This document shows, one piece after another, positions 55,668-63,829 of a stretch of 64,000 nt of DNA. The stretch spans positions 1 to 64,000 of the forward strand of contig NZ_JMQN01000038.1 of assembly GCF_000705555.1 (NCBI RefSeq), read 5' to 3'. The stretch's first letter is position 1; each line of letters begins with the position of its first letter. Both the position numbers and the translations under genes were made by a program. The notes under the pieces were generated by a model. It made no database searches. It was not told where the DNA came from and was given only the letters and a program-made list of their open reading frames with translations. The stretch comes from Marinobacterium lacunae (lineage in GTDB: Bacteria; Pseudomonadota; Gammaproteobacteria; Pseudomonadales; Balneatricaceae).

Positions 55668-56759
55668 ATGAGTTCTTACGATGACTTTGACCGTGCCAAA
55701 ACACCGGTCGCTATCCGGCTGCGCCAGTGCAGCTGTACCTTCAACGGCTCAGGCAAGGGCCGCACGGCCCAGACTGCACTGCATCCTTTGGATCTGGAGA
55801 TTCGTGCCGGCGAAACGTTGGTACTACTGGGCCCCTCGGGGTGCGGAAAAACCACCACGTTACGCATCATAAGCGGGCTGGAGCAGCCTGATGCGGGCGG
55901 CGAAGTCTGGTTCGGCGATGAGGAGGTGACAAACCTGCCTATCGAAAAGCGGGATGTTGGGATGGTGTTCCAGAACTATGCGCTGTTCCCCAACATGAAT
56001 GTGGCGGCCAACATCGCCTATGGGTTGCGCATCAAGGGATTGAGTGACGATGCACTCAAGCGTCGGGTCGCGGAGATGGTCGACATGGTTCACCTCAACG
56101 GCTACGAACAGCGTCGTATCAGTGAGCTGTCCGGCGGGCAGAAGCAGCGGGTGGCGTTGGCGAGGGCGCTGGCGGTGCGCCCGAGAGTGCTGTTGTTCGA
56201 CGAACCGCTAGCCGCGTTGGATGCCAAGTTGCGTGATCGCTTGCGCGTGGATATCGGTCAACTGTTACGCAATCTCGGTATTACGGCCGTCTATGTGACC
56301 CACGATCAGGCCGAGGCGATGGCACTGGGCGATCGCATTGCGGTAATGGAGAAGGGACGGATCGTCCAGCTTGGCACGCCGCGTGAGATCTACCATCAGC
56401 CGCGCACCGCGTTTGTCGCCGATTTCATCGGCAACGTAAACCGATTCAAGGTTCAGGGCCGCGACGCTGAGAAGCTTCATGTGGAGGGTGGTTATCTGCG
56501 CGCAGGGCTGCATCTCGATGCCCCGGTGCTGTATTGCCGTCCTGAGGATATAGAGATCTGTGCGCCGGACAGTGCCCCGTTGCAAGGCCGGGTGTTGCAG
56601 AGCGTATTTCTTGGCCAGAGCCAGCGGCTGCTTGTTGATACCGGGGGCGATATACCCCTTCAAGTGGAGAGCGACAGTCGTCAGCGGTGGTTTCCAGGGC
56701 AGCCGATTGGCCTGTCGGTAGCGGGCGAAGCGCTGTTCCCCATTGCCGATGTCCGTTAA
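55668..56759 (+). CDS. ABC transporter ATP-binding protein
   Basis: A 363-residue importer ATPase. I chose ATG 55668 (GGAAAAG upstream); an adjacent ATG at 55665 is equally possible and an earlier in-frame start at 55596 would overlap the permease gene. Walker A GPSGCGKTTT near 56, signature LSGGQKQRVALARAL near 150 and Walker B LFDEPLAALD near 173 are intact. A TOBE-like C-terminal domain starts near 285. Confidence 0.93.
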   Translation: MSSYDDFDRAKTPVAIRLRQCSCTFNGSGKGRTAQTALHPLDLEIRAGETLVLLGPSGCGKTTTLRIISGLEQPDAGGEVWFGDEEVTNLPIEKRDVGMVFQNYALFPNMNVAANIAYGLRIKGLSDDALKRRVAEMVDMVHLNGYEQRRISELSGGQKQRVALARALAVRPRVLLFDEPLAALDAKLRDRLRVDIGQLLRNLGITAVYVTHDQAEAMALGDRIAVMEKGRIVQLGTPREIYHQPRTAFVADFIGNVNRFKVQGRDAEKLHVEGGYLRAGLHLDAPVLYCRPEDIEICAPDSAPLQGRVLQSVFLGQSQRLLVDTGGDIPLQVESDSRQRWFPGQPIGLSVAGEALFPIADVR

Positions 56760-56781
56760 GCGTTCGTAAGGAAGCGTGTGA

Positions 56782-57612
56782 ATGAGTCAGCAGTTTATCG
56801 TTGCGCAGATCAGTGATCTGCACATCAAGGCCGGTGGTCGGCTGTCGTATCGAAAAGTGGATACCCTGAAGGGGCTGTACAACGCATTGGAGCGGCTGAA
56901 TGCGCTGGTGCCACAACCCGATGTGGTGGTGATTACCGGTGATCTGGTGGATTTCGGCCGGGCAGATGAGTACGCCTGCCTGAAGGAGGCGCTGTCGGAG
57001 CTGGATATGCCGTATTACCTGGTGCCCGGCAATCACGACAACCGGCAGGCGATGCGTGCGGCTTTCCCTGAGCTGGATCATCTGCACCAGCAACCAGAGT
57101 TTGTGCAGTGGTGCATCGAAGATTATCCGGTGCGGATGATCGGGTTGGACTCAACCGTGCCGGGCGCGCCTCATGGTGAGCTGTGCGCCGAGAGGCTGGC
57201 CTGGCTGGAGAGTACGTTGTCGCAGCGTCCGAATGTTCCGACCCTGGTGATGTTGCACCATCCGCCATTTGCCAGCGGTATCGGTCATATGGATCGTCAG
57301 CGATTGATGGACAGCGCTGGATTGGCCGCGGTGATCAGTCGTCATCCTCAGGTTGAGCGGGTGTTATGCGGGCATCTGCATCGCAGCATTCAGCAGCGTT
57401 TTGCCGGCAGCCTTGCCTGCTGCTGTCCGGGGACGGCGCATCAGGTGGTCTTGGATATCGATCCTGACGCACCTGCCCATTTTGTATTGGAGCCACCGGG
57501 TTATTTGTTGCACGTATGGACGCCTGAACAGGCGATGATTACCCATATGGGTATGATCGAACATTTCGATGGTCCCTATCCCTTCTTTGACAGTCACGGC
57601 CTGATCGACTGA
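56782..57612 (+). CDS. GpdQ-like metallophosphodiesterase
   Basis: A 276-residue class III phosphodiesterase. Binuclear metal ligands are in ISDLH (Asp, His), ITGDLVDFG (Asp), VPGNHDN (Asn), LHHPP (His) and CGHLH (two His), the full set. Length and the LSELDMPYYLVPGNHD segment match GpdQ, which cleaves glycerophosphodiesters and other diesters; CpdA (cAMP) is the alternative. There is no signal peptide, so it is cytoplasmic. It is the last gene of the LacI-ABC operon, 22 bases after the ATPase, suggesting that the imported compound is a phosphodiester. Confidence 0.9.
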   Translation: MSQQFIVAQISDLHIKAGGRLSYRKVDTLKGLYNALERLNALVPQPDVVVITGDLVDFGRADEYACLKEALSELDMPYYLVPGNHDNRQAMRAAFPELDHLHQQPEFVQWCIEDYPVRMIGLDSTVPGAPHGELCAERLAWLESTLSQRPNVPTLVMLHHPPFASGIGHMDRQRLMDSAGLAAVISRHPQVERVLCGHLHRSIQQRFAGSLACCCPGTAHQVVLDIDPDAPAHFVLEPPGYLLHVWTPEQAMITHMGMIEHFDGPYPFFDSHGLID

Positions 57613-57670
57613 GTACGGCAGGCGAGGGCGTGTTCGTAGCTGTGCATCGTGTGTATTCAGCCCGTCGGAG

Positions 57671-57686
57671 TTTACGTCAACGTAAA
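57671..57686. promoter_or_regulatory. LiuR-type operator 1 before livG
   Basis: TTTACGTCAACGTAAA differs from the liuR palindrome by one central base. The next 24 bases also resemble those after the liuR site. Confidence 0.65.
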
Positions 57687-57692
57687 GCATAA

Positions 57693-57710
57693 ATAAGGGT
57701 AAATACTTAT
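57693..57710. promoter_or_regulatory. 18-base dyad before livG
   Basis: ATAAGGGTAAATACTTAT, six bases after the LiuR-type palindrome, the same spacing as in the liuR region. Member of the dyad class seen before etfB, the kinase gene and liuR. Confidence 0.55.
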
Positions 57711-57796
57711 CGGTAATTATTGGTTGCATTTGTTATTAAACTATTGAAAATAAAATAATAAATAGGTGTTTTTGGCCTGAAATCACCTCGTTATTA

Positions 57797-57829
57797 GACT
57801 AAAGTCGTACTGGTATATGCCTATTTATG
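57797..57829 (+). promoter_or_regulatory. Conserved promoter block before livG
   Basis: The block runs GACTAAAGTCGTACTGG, then TATATGCCTATTT. It matches 51680-51709 at 25 of 30 bases. It ends about 100 bases before the livG start. Confidence 0.5.
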
Positions 57830-57850
57830 GTTGTTAAGTTGCGTCCAGAG

Positions 57851-57866
57851 CTTACGTTGACGTAAG
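57851..57866. promoter_or_regulatory. LiuR-type operator 2 before livG
   Basis: CTTACGTTGACGTAAG has perfect seven-base arms and the ACGT cores of the other two sites. It lies 62 bases before the livG start, suitable for repression. Confidence 0.6.
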
Positions 57867-57928
57867 CGACCGCCAGGCGGGTCCAGCCTGGTGAAAATAA
57901 CAATAAAAACACGGGACCCGATTACGAC

Positions 57929-58750
57929 ATGAGTACCGACTACGTACTGCAAACCACTGATCTGGTTAAAGAGTTCAAGGGCTTCACCGCCGTTGACAGT
58001 GTCAGCCTCAATATCGAGCGCGGTAGCATCCATGCCTTGATCGGCCCCAACGGGGCAGGCAAGACCACGGTGTTCAACCTGCTTACCAAGTTCCTCACAC
58101 CGACTCGCGGACGCATTCTCTATAACGGTCGTGATATCACCACCATGAAACCGGCAGCGGTTGCCCGTCTGGGCTTGATCCGCTCGTTTCAGATCTCGGC
58201 GGTATTCCCTCACCTCACTGTGCTTGAAAACGTGCGCATCGCACTTCAGCGCAAGGAGTCCAACAGCTTTCATTTCTGGCGCTCGGAAAAGGTGCTTGAG
58301 CCTTTGAATGCCAAAGCGATGGAGCTGCTTGATCAGGTAGGCCTGAGCGAATTTGCCCGCACCACCACGGTGGATCTCTCGTACGGTCGCAAACGTGCGC
58401 TGGAGATCGCCACCACCCTCGCTCTTGATCCTGAGCTGATGCTGCTTGATGAGCCTACACAGGGGATGGGGCATGAAGATGTGGATGTGGTGGCGGCCCT
58501 TATCAAGAAGGTATCTGCCAACCGCACCATCTTGATGGTTGAGCACAACCTGCATGTGGTGTCGCGTCTGGCGGACCGCATCACGGTACTGCAACGCGGT
58601 GCCGTGCTTACCGAAGGCGATTACGACAGCGTATCGGCCGACCCGCGGGTGAAAGAGGCCTATCTGGGCGTTGCCGCCGATGAAGAGGTATCGGCTGAAG
58701 GGGGCGCTGCGTCCGACAAGGTTGAGGTTCAGGAGAGGGTTTCGGCATGA
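57929..58750 (+). CDS. livG: Branched-chain amino acid-type ABC transporter ATPase (LivG)
   Basis: A 273-residue ATPase. Walker A GPNGAGKTT near 37, signature LSYGRKRALEIATTLALDP near 150 and Walker B LLDEPTQGMGHEDVD near 172, with the LivG-type HxD/switch EHN. Its stop overlaps the livF start by four bases. Subfamily members import branched-chain amino acids, urea or amides; LiuR-type sites upstream support leucine-related substrates. Confidence 0.93.
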   Translation: MSTDYVLQTTDLVKEFKGFTAVDSVSLNIERGSIHALIGPNGAGKTTVFNLLTKFLTPTRGRILYNGRDITTMKPAAVARLGLIRSFQISAVFPHLTVLENVRIALQRKESNSFHFWRSEKVLEPLNAKAMELLDQVGLSEFARTTTVDLSYGRKRALEIATTLALDPELMLLDEPTQGMGHEDVDVVAALIKKVSANRTILMVEHNLHVVSRLADRITVLQRGAVLTEGDYDSVSADPRVKEAYLGVAADEEVSAEGGAASDKVEVQERVSA

Positions 58751-59457
58751 CCACCTACGGTGAAAAGATCCGCATCAGCGACCTGCATGCCTTCTACGGC
58801 GAGTCGCACATCCTGCACGGTATCGATCTGAACGTGAAGCAGGGCGAACTTGTAACGCTGCTTGGCCGCAACGGCGCCGGTCGCAGCACAACGTTGCGCG
58901 CGATCATGAACATGGTGGGTAAGCGCAGCGGCACCATCAACATCAACGGTCGTCAGACCATCGGCATGGCCTCCCACCGTATTGCCCATCTCGGTATCGG
59001 CTACTGCCCCGAAGAGCGCGCGATCTTTTCCAGCCTCAATGTGGAGGAAAACCTCATGCTGCCGCCTGCCGTGCGCAGCGACGGCATGAGTGTGGAGGAG
59101 ATCTACAGCATGTTCCCCAACCTGTACGAGCGCCGTTACAGCCAGGGCACACGACTGTCCGGCGGCGAACAGCAGATGCTGGCGTTGGCGCGCATCCTGC
59201 GCTCGGGCGCGAATATTCTGCTGCTCGATGAGATTACCGAAGGCCTGGCGCCAGTGATCGTCAAAAAGCTCGGTGAGGTGTTGCAAAAGCTCAAGGAGCG
59301 CGGACTCACCATCTTGCTGGTTGAGCAGAATTTCAGGTTTGCCGCGCCGATCGCCGATCGGCACTACGTCATGGAGCATGGCCACATTGTGGAGGAGGTC
59401 AGGGCGGATGAGCTCGAAGCCCGGGCCGACATGCTGCACACCTATCTGGGCGTCTAG
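58747..59457 (+). CDS. livF: Branched-chain amino acid-type ABC transporter ATPase (LivF)
   Basis: A 236-residue ATPase. The P-loop reads GRNGAGRST, with Arg46 at the usual Walker A Lys. Signature LSGGEQQMLALARIL and Walker B LLLDEITEGLAP are normal. Arg at this position occurs in some LivF-like proteins, from memory, so LivG may do most of the ATP hydrolysis. Translationally coupled to livG. Confidence 0.93.
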   Translation: MTTYGEKIRISDLHAFYGESHILHGIDLNVKQGELVTLLGRNGAGRSTTLRAIMNMVGKRSGTININGRQTIGMASHRIAHLGIGYCPEERAIFSSLNVEENLMLPPAVRSDGMSVEEIYSMFPNLYERRYSQGTRLSGGEQQMLALARILRSGANILLLDEITEGLAPVIVKKLGEVLQKLKERGLTILLVEQNFRFAAPIADRHYVMEHGHIVEEVRADELEARADMLHTYLGV

Positions 59458-59464
59458 CCCAAAA

Positions 59465-59496
59465 GGGAGGTGGTAAAAGGCGCCTCCCGTCTTTTC
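59465..59496 (+). terminator. Attenuator-like hairpin between livF and livK
   Basis: GGGAGGTG pairs with CGCCTCCC (one G-T pair), followed by a short T-run. It could separate the ATPase genes from the more strongly expressed binding-protein gene. Confidence 0.5.
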
Positions 59497-59534
59497 GTTC
59501 GAATAAAAATAAAACCCGATGGAGACGAAACAGG

Positions 59535-60740
59535 ATGAAATCAATCAACAAGACTCTGCTCAGCGTCGGCATTGCCGCTGCAATGTCGGTATCCGCCGCT
59601 CAGGCTGCCGGTATCTCTGACGACAAGGTGAAGATCGGCGTGCTGGCGGATATGGGCGGTGTTTACGCCGATATCTGCGGCGAAGGCTGCGTGACCGCCG
59701 TGCAGATGGCCGTAGAGGATTTCGGCGGCACGGTGCTTGGCAAGCCGATCGAGATTGTCAGTGCAGACGATCAGAACAAGCCTGACGTGGGCTCAAGCAT
59801 TGTGCGCAAATGGATCGACAACGAGCAGGTGGACACCGTGACCGGTCTGGTGGCCAGCTCCGTGACCGGTGCCGTGGCCAAGGTGCTGACCGATTCCAAG
59901 AAGATTGCGCTGATCTCCACCTCCGCATCGCATGCGTTTACCACCAAGGCGTGCTCACCCTACAACGTGCAGTGGACCTATAACGTGGTTGCACTGGCCA
60001 ACGGTACCGTGAAACCGATGGTGGGTGCCGGCAAGTGGCGCTGGTTCTTCATCACGGCCGACTATGCGTTTGGTCATGCGCTTGAGAGCGTCGCCACCGA
60101 GGTGGTCAACTCAAGCGGTGGCGAGGTGCTTGGTGCCGTGCGTGCACCGCTGGGCACGACCGACTTCTCCTCCTACGTGCTGCAGGCACAAAGCTCAGGT
60201 GCGGACGTGATCGCGCTGGCCAACGCCGGTACCGATTTCACCAACTCGCTTAAAACCGCAGCCGAGTTCGGCCTGACCCAGACCGCCGATGTGGCAGGCC
60301 TTTTGGTGTTTACATCGAATGCTCAGGCACTGGATCCGGAGATCGCCGGCGGCATGAAGCTGACCACCGGTTTCTACTGGGATATGGATGAGCAGACCCG
60401 CGAGTGGTCCAAGCGCTTCAAGGAGCGTCATGGCTCCATTCCGGCCATGGGACAGGCCGGTGCCTACTCCATGACCATGCACTACCTCAAGGCTGTTGAA
60501 GCCGCCGGTACCGATGACTCCGATACCGTTATCCGCAAGATGAAAGAGATGAAGCCGGACGACTTCTTCGCTCGTAACGCAACCCTGCGTAACGACGGCC
60601 GCATGGTGCACGACATGTACCAGGTACGTATCAAGAAGGCGGATGAGCGCGCCAATCCGGACGATATCTTTGCCATCGAGAACGTGATCCCCGGTGAAGA
60701 GGCGTTCGGGCCGATGCTCGCCGAGTGCGACTTCAAGTAA
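59535..60740 (+). CDS. livK: ABC transporter substrate-binding protein, LivK type
   Basis: A 401-residue periplasmic protein with a signal peptide ending near AAQAAG (about 24). DKVKIGVLADMGGVYADICG opens a type I periplasmic-binding fold; the HAFTTKACSPYNVQWTYN region lines the ligand cleft. It is larger than classic LivJ/LivK and of the ABC_SBP (ligand family 6) kind, so the ligand may be an acid or amide rather than leucine itself. Confidence 0.9.
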   Translation: MKSINKTLLSVGIAAAMSVSAAQAAGISDDKVKIGVLADMGGVYADICGEGCVTAVQMAVEDFGGTVLGKPIEIVSADDQNKPDVGSSIVRKWIDNEQVDTVTGLVASSVTGAVAKVLTDSKKIALISTSASHAFTTKACSPYNVQWTYNVVALANGTVKPMVGAGKWRWFFITADYAFGHALESVATEVVNSSGGEVLGAVRAPLGTTDFSSYVLQAQSSGADVIALANAGTDFTNSLKTAAEFGLTQTADVAGLLVFTSNAQALDPEIAGGMKLTTGFYWDMDEQTREWSKRFKERHGSIPAMGQAGAYSMTMHYLKAVEAAGTDDSDTVIRKMKEMKPDDFFARNATLRNDGRMVHDMYQVRIKKADERANPDDIFAIENVIPGEEAFGPMLAECDFK

Positions 60741-60760
60741 CGGTCCTTGCAGTCACTGGA

Positions 60761-60797
60761 CGCAGGTGCCGGTCATCTGACCTGAGCGGCACCTGCG
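60761..60797. repeat. Long hairpin after livK
   Basis: CGCAGGTGCCG (60761-60771) and CGGCACCTGCG (60787-60797) form an 11-bp outer stem. GGTCA/TGACC pairs inside. It has no T-run and could protect the upstream livK transcript from 3' decay, raising binding-protein yield. Confidence 0.7.
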
Positions 60798-60873
60798 CTC
60801 GATGTGGACCCCACTGCGGCAGATTCTGCTGTCGAGCGGGTCACTATTCGGAATAGCAAGTGGGTAGTGCGTT

Positions 60874-61761
60874 ATGGCGACATTTCTCGGCATCAATCTG
60901 TTTGGCCTGTTCGGCCAGCTGTTGGTTGGACTGATCAACGGCTCCTTCTATGCATTGCTAAGCCTGGGGCTGGCGATCATTTTCGGTCTGTTGAAGATCA
61001 TCAACTTCGCTCAGGGCGCGATGTACATGCTCGGCGCGTTTGCAGCCTGGATGGCGCTTAACTATTTCGGCATCAACTACTGGGCAGCGCTGATTGTGGT
61101 GCCGTTGGTGGTGGGCTTTGCCGGGGTGGTGATTGAACGCTTCCTGCTGCGGCCCATCGCAGGTGAGGATCACCTCTACAGCCTGCTGCTCACCTTCGGA
61201 ATTGCGCTGGTGCTGCAGGGTCTGTTTACCCAGATCTACGGTGCATCGGGCCAGCCTTATTCAATTCCCGATGAGCTCAAGGGTGGCACCAAGCTGCCGT
61301 TCATGTATCTGCCTGATTATCGTGCGTGGATTATCGTCGCCTCGGTACTGGTTTGTGGTTTGACCTGGTTCATGATCGAAAAAACGCGTCTGGGTGCCTA
61401 CCTGCGCGCGGGTACCGAAAACCCGGCGATTCTTCAGGCGTTTGGCATCAACGTGCCGCTGATCGTAACGCTTACTTTCGGCTTTGGTGTTGGACTCGCC
61501 GGTTTTGCCGGTGTGATGGCCGCGCCCGTGTACTCGGTATCGCCGGATATGGGCTCCAATATGCTGATTGTGGTGTTCGCTATCGTCGTAATCGGCGGCA
61601 TGGGCTCAATCGGCGGGGCGATCCTGACCGGCCTTGGTATGGGCATCATCGAGGGCCTGACCAAGTATTTCTACCCCGAAGCCTCAACCACCGTGATCTT
61701 TGCGGTGATGGTTATAGTGCTGCTGATGAAGCCTGCGGGCTTGTTCGGCAAGGAGGCATAA
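60874..61761 (+). CDS. livH: Branched-chain amino acid-type ABC permease (LivH)
   Basis: A 295-residue inner-membrane permease with eight or so helices. LLVGLINGSFYALLSLGLAI and KIINFAQGAMYMLGAF at the N-terminus and GGMGSIGGAILTGLGMGIIE near 240 are typical of LivH. The start at 60874 has weak ribosome-binding signal. Confidence 0.92.
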   Translation: MATFLGINLFGLFGQLLVGLINGSFYALLSLGLAIIFGLLKIINFAQGAMYMLGAFAAWMALNYFGINYWAALIVVPLVVGFAGVVIERFLLRPIAGEDHLYSLLLTFGIALVLQGLFTQIYGASGQPYSIPDELKGGTKLPFMYLPDYRAWIIVASVLVCGLTWFMIEKTRLGAYLRAGTENPAILQAFGINVPLIVTLTFGFGVGLAGFAGVMAAPVYSVSPDMGSNMLIVVFAIVVIGGMGSIGGAILTGLGMGIIEGLTKYFYPEASTTVIFAVMVIVLLMKPAGLFGKEA

Positions 61762-61765
61762 CACG

Positions 61766-62695
61766 ATGAAAATGACTAAAACCAAAATCGCGATCTTTGT
61801 CGTACTCGGTCTGTTGGCGCCGCTGGTGGTGTATCCGGTGTTCCTGATGAAGGTGCTCTGCTTTGCGCTGTTCGCCTGTGCGTTTAACCTGCTGCTGGGC
61901 TTTACGGGGCTGCTGTCCTTCGGTCATGCCGCGTTTCTTGGTACCGGTGGCTATGTCACAGGCTATCTGATGATCAATACCGGCCTTACGCCCGAGCTTG
62001 GCATCCTCTGCGGTACGCTGGCCGCCGGTGTGGTGGGCGCGGTGTACGGTAAGCTGGCGGTCAAGCGAGAGGGTATCTACTTCGCCATGGTAACGCTGGC
62101 GCTGGCCCAGTTACTGTTCTTCGTGTACCTGCAGGCGCCGTTTACCGGTGGTGAGGATGGTCTTCAGGGTGTGCCGCGCGGTGCGCTGTTTGGCCTGATC
62201 GACCTCAACGACAACATGAATCTGTACTACCTGGTCTACGCGATCTTCCTGTTCGGCTTCTGGCTGGTATTTCGTACCGTGCACTCGCCGTTCGGCCAGA
62301 TTCTCAAGGCGATTCGCGAGAACGAGCCGCGTGCAATTTCCCTTGGCTACAACGTGACCCAATACAAGTGGGTAGCGTTCGTGATCTCGGCTGCACTGGC
62401 AGGGCTGGCGGGTTCAACCAAGACATTGGTGTTCCAGCTGGCATCGCTGAATGACGTGCACTGGCACCTCTCCGGTGAGGTGGTACTAATGACCCTGCTC
62501 GGCGGTATGGGCACGATTGCAGGCCCCTTGGTAGGCGCAGGGGTTGTGGTCACGATTCAGAACTTCCTCTCCGGCGGTGAGCTCGGCAACTACGTGAGCA
62601 TCATCATGGGGGTTATCTTCATCGTCTGCGTGCTGTTGTTCCGCAACGGCATCGTGGGTGAGTTGCAGCGGTTGATCAAACGTAACTTCAGTTAG
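61766..62695 (+). CDS. livM: Branched-chain amino acid-type ABC permease (LivM)
   Basis: A 309-residue permease. LLGFTGLLSFGHAAFLGTGG near 45, KAIRENEPRAISLGYNV near 178 (ATPase contact) and LLGGMGTIAGPLVGAGVV near 245 are LivM signatures. Starts four bases after livH and ends the operon at a good terminator. Confidence 0.93.
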   Translation: MKMTKTKIAIFVVLGLLAPLVVYPVFLMKVLCFALFACAFNLLLGFTGLLSFGHAAFLGTGGYVTGYLMINTGLTPELGILCGTLAAGVVGAVYGKLAVKREGIYFAMVTLALAQLLFFVYLQAPFTGGEDGLQGVPRGALFGLIDLNDNMNLYYLVYAIFLFGFWLVFRTVHSPFGQILKAIRENEPRAISLGYNVTQYKWVAFVISAALAGLAGSTKTLVFQLASLNDVHWHLSGEVVLMTLLGGMGTIAGPLVGAGVVVTIQNFLSGGELGNYVSIIMGVIFIVCVLLFRNGIVGELQRLIKRNFS

Positions 62696-62736
62696 CGTGG
62701 TGGGTACATGGCATAGGGCTCAGGCCCTCCTTGGTT

Positions 62737-62761
62737 AGCGGGCTCCGGCCCGCTTTTTTTA
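62737..62761 (+). terminator. Rho-independent terminator of the Liv-type operon
   Basis: AGCGGGC and GCCCGCT form a seven-bp stem with a four-base loop followed by a run of Ts. It overlaps the 3' end of the convergent AraC gene by a few bases. Confidence 0.88.
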
Positions 62762-63682
62762 TCGCGGGCCACCGCCGCGATAGGCGTAGGCGCCGGTACG
62801 CATGCTGCGGTACTGGCTGGGCGAAACCCCCATGATCTTTTTGAAAATACGCGAGAAGTAATAGGCATCTTCATAACCGACGGCGTATCCGATTTCGTTG
62901 ATGCTGTTGCCGGTGGTGTCGAGCAGATGGCAGGCACGCTCAATCTTTAACTGGATAAAGTGGTTGATCGGCGTGGTGCCGGTCAACTCCTTGTAGCGTT
63001 TGACGAAGTGGTACTTCGACAGGTTGACGCTCTGGGCCAGCGTATCCAGTGAGAGGTGCTCATGAACGTGCGCCTGCATCAGACTGTGCACCCGTTCGAG
63101 ATCGACGCTTTCGGCCTTGTCACGGTTGCGCATCAAGGGTTGCAGCAGCGCAATATGTGTCAGTATCTGCCTTAGCTGGTTAGCCGCACAGATATAGGCG
63201 TTGAGATTATAGGTGGACTCCCTCAACTCCAGCAGCGCTTCGAAATCCCCGGCCAGTCGAGACTGAAAGCCAAGCGAAGTTAGCAGCAGCGGGGCGCTTT
63301 GACGCGGCTCGCGCAGGTGCTCGTAAAACGCTCTAGCATCCTCTCCGTGAAAGTGTGCCCAGTAGATAGTCCAGGGACGGCTTTTCAGTGCCCGGTAGCT
63401 GTGGCTTACCCCCTTGGGCAGCAGCACAAGATCGCCCGCATGCACGCTGTACTTCAAGCCTTCTACCTGCAAAAGCCCCGCGCCTTCGAGGCAATAGATC
63501 ATCAGATAGTCGTCATGTTCGACGCGCTCCATATGGTGCCCGGCGGCCTGGTTGTAGTACCCGATGCCAAGCGGATACAGGCCGCGGCTGAGCGGGTGCT
63601 CAGCCAGTTGCTGCACAATTCTGCGGGGTACGACAAAGCGGATACTTTCCGGTGGCAGTGGCCAGCTTGATGGTGTGCTCAT
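62759..63682 (-). CDS. mmsR: AraC-family regulator, probable MmsR
   Basis: A 307-residue activator with an N-terminal cupin domain (about 40-120; GAGLLQVEGLKYSVHAGDLV, LLPKGVSHSYR) and a C-terminal double helix-turn-helix (NLSKYHFVKRYKELTGTTPI, then IGYAVGYEDAYYFSRIFKK). It is divergent from a methylmalonate-semialdehyde dehydrogenase gene, as is MmsR in Pseudomonas, and has the same length class. It should activate valine/propionate-semialdehyde catabolism. Confidence 0.85.
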   Translation of the reverse strand: MSTPSSWPLPPESIRFVVPRRIVQQLAEHPLSRGLYPLGIGYYNQAAGHHMERVEHDDYLMIYCLEGAGLLQVEGLKYSVHAGDLVLLPKGVSHSYRALKSRPWTIYWAHFHGEDARAFYEHLREPRQSAPLLLTSLGFQSRLAGDFEALLELRESTYNLNAYICAANQLRQILTHIALLQPLMRNRDKAESVDLERVHSLMQAHVHEHLSLDTLAQSVNLSKYHFVKRYKELTGTTPINHFIQLKIERACHLLDTTGNSINEIGYAVGYEDAYYFSRIFKKIMGVSPSQYRSMRTGAYAYRGGGPR

Positions 63683-63697
63683 AGAGTGTGTTCGACT

Positions 63698-63715
63698 ATA
63701 GGTGAATATCCTAAG
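63698..63715. promoter_or_regulatory. Weak copy of the 18-base dyad in the mmsR-mmsA region
   Basis: ATAGGTGAATATCCTAAG resembles the dyads before etfB, the kinase gene, liuR and livG, with CTAAG instead of CTTAT on the right arm. It lies 16 bases before mmsR. Confidence 0.3.
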
Positions 63716-63829
63716 TTAATCACAATATAGTCCATCAAGTGAGCAAGATTATCAATCCTGCACCCTCGGGGTGCGTGCTAAAACTACACCATCACCCGAC
63801 ACTAATAATGATAACGAGAGGTAAACGAA

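Larger units (their letters stand above)
57613..57928. other. Control region upstream of the Liv-type operon
   Basis: This AT-rich 316-base region contains two LiuR-type palindromes (57671-57686, 57851-57866), an 18-base dyad (57693-57710) and the GACTAAAGT block (57797-57829). It mirrors the liuR/LacI intergenic region. Confidence 0.6.
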
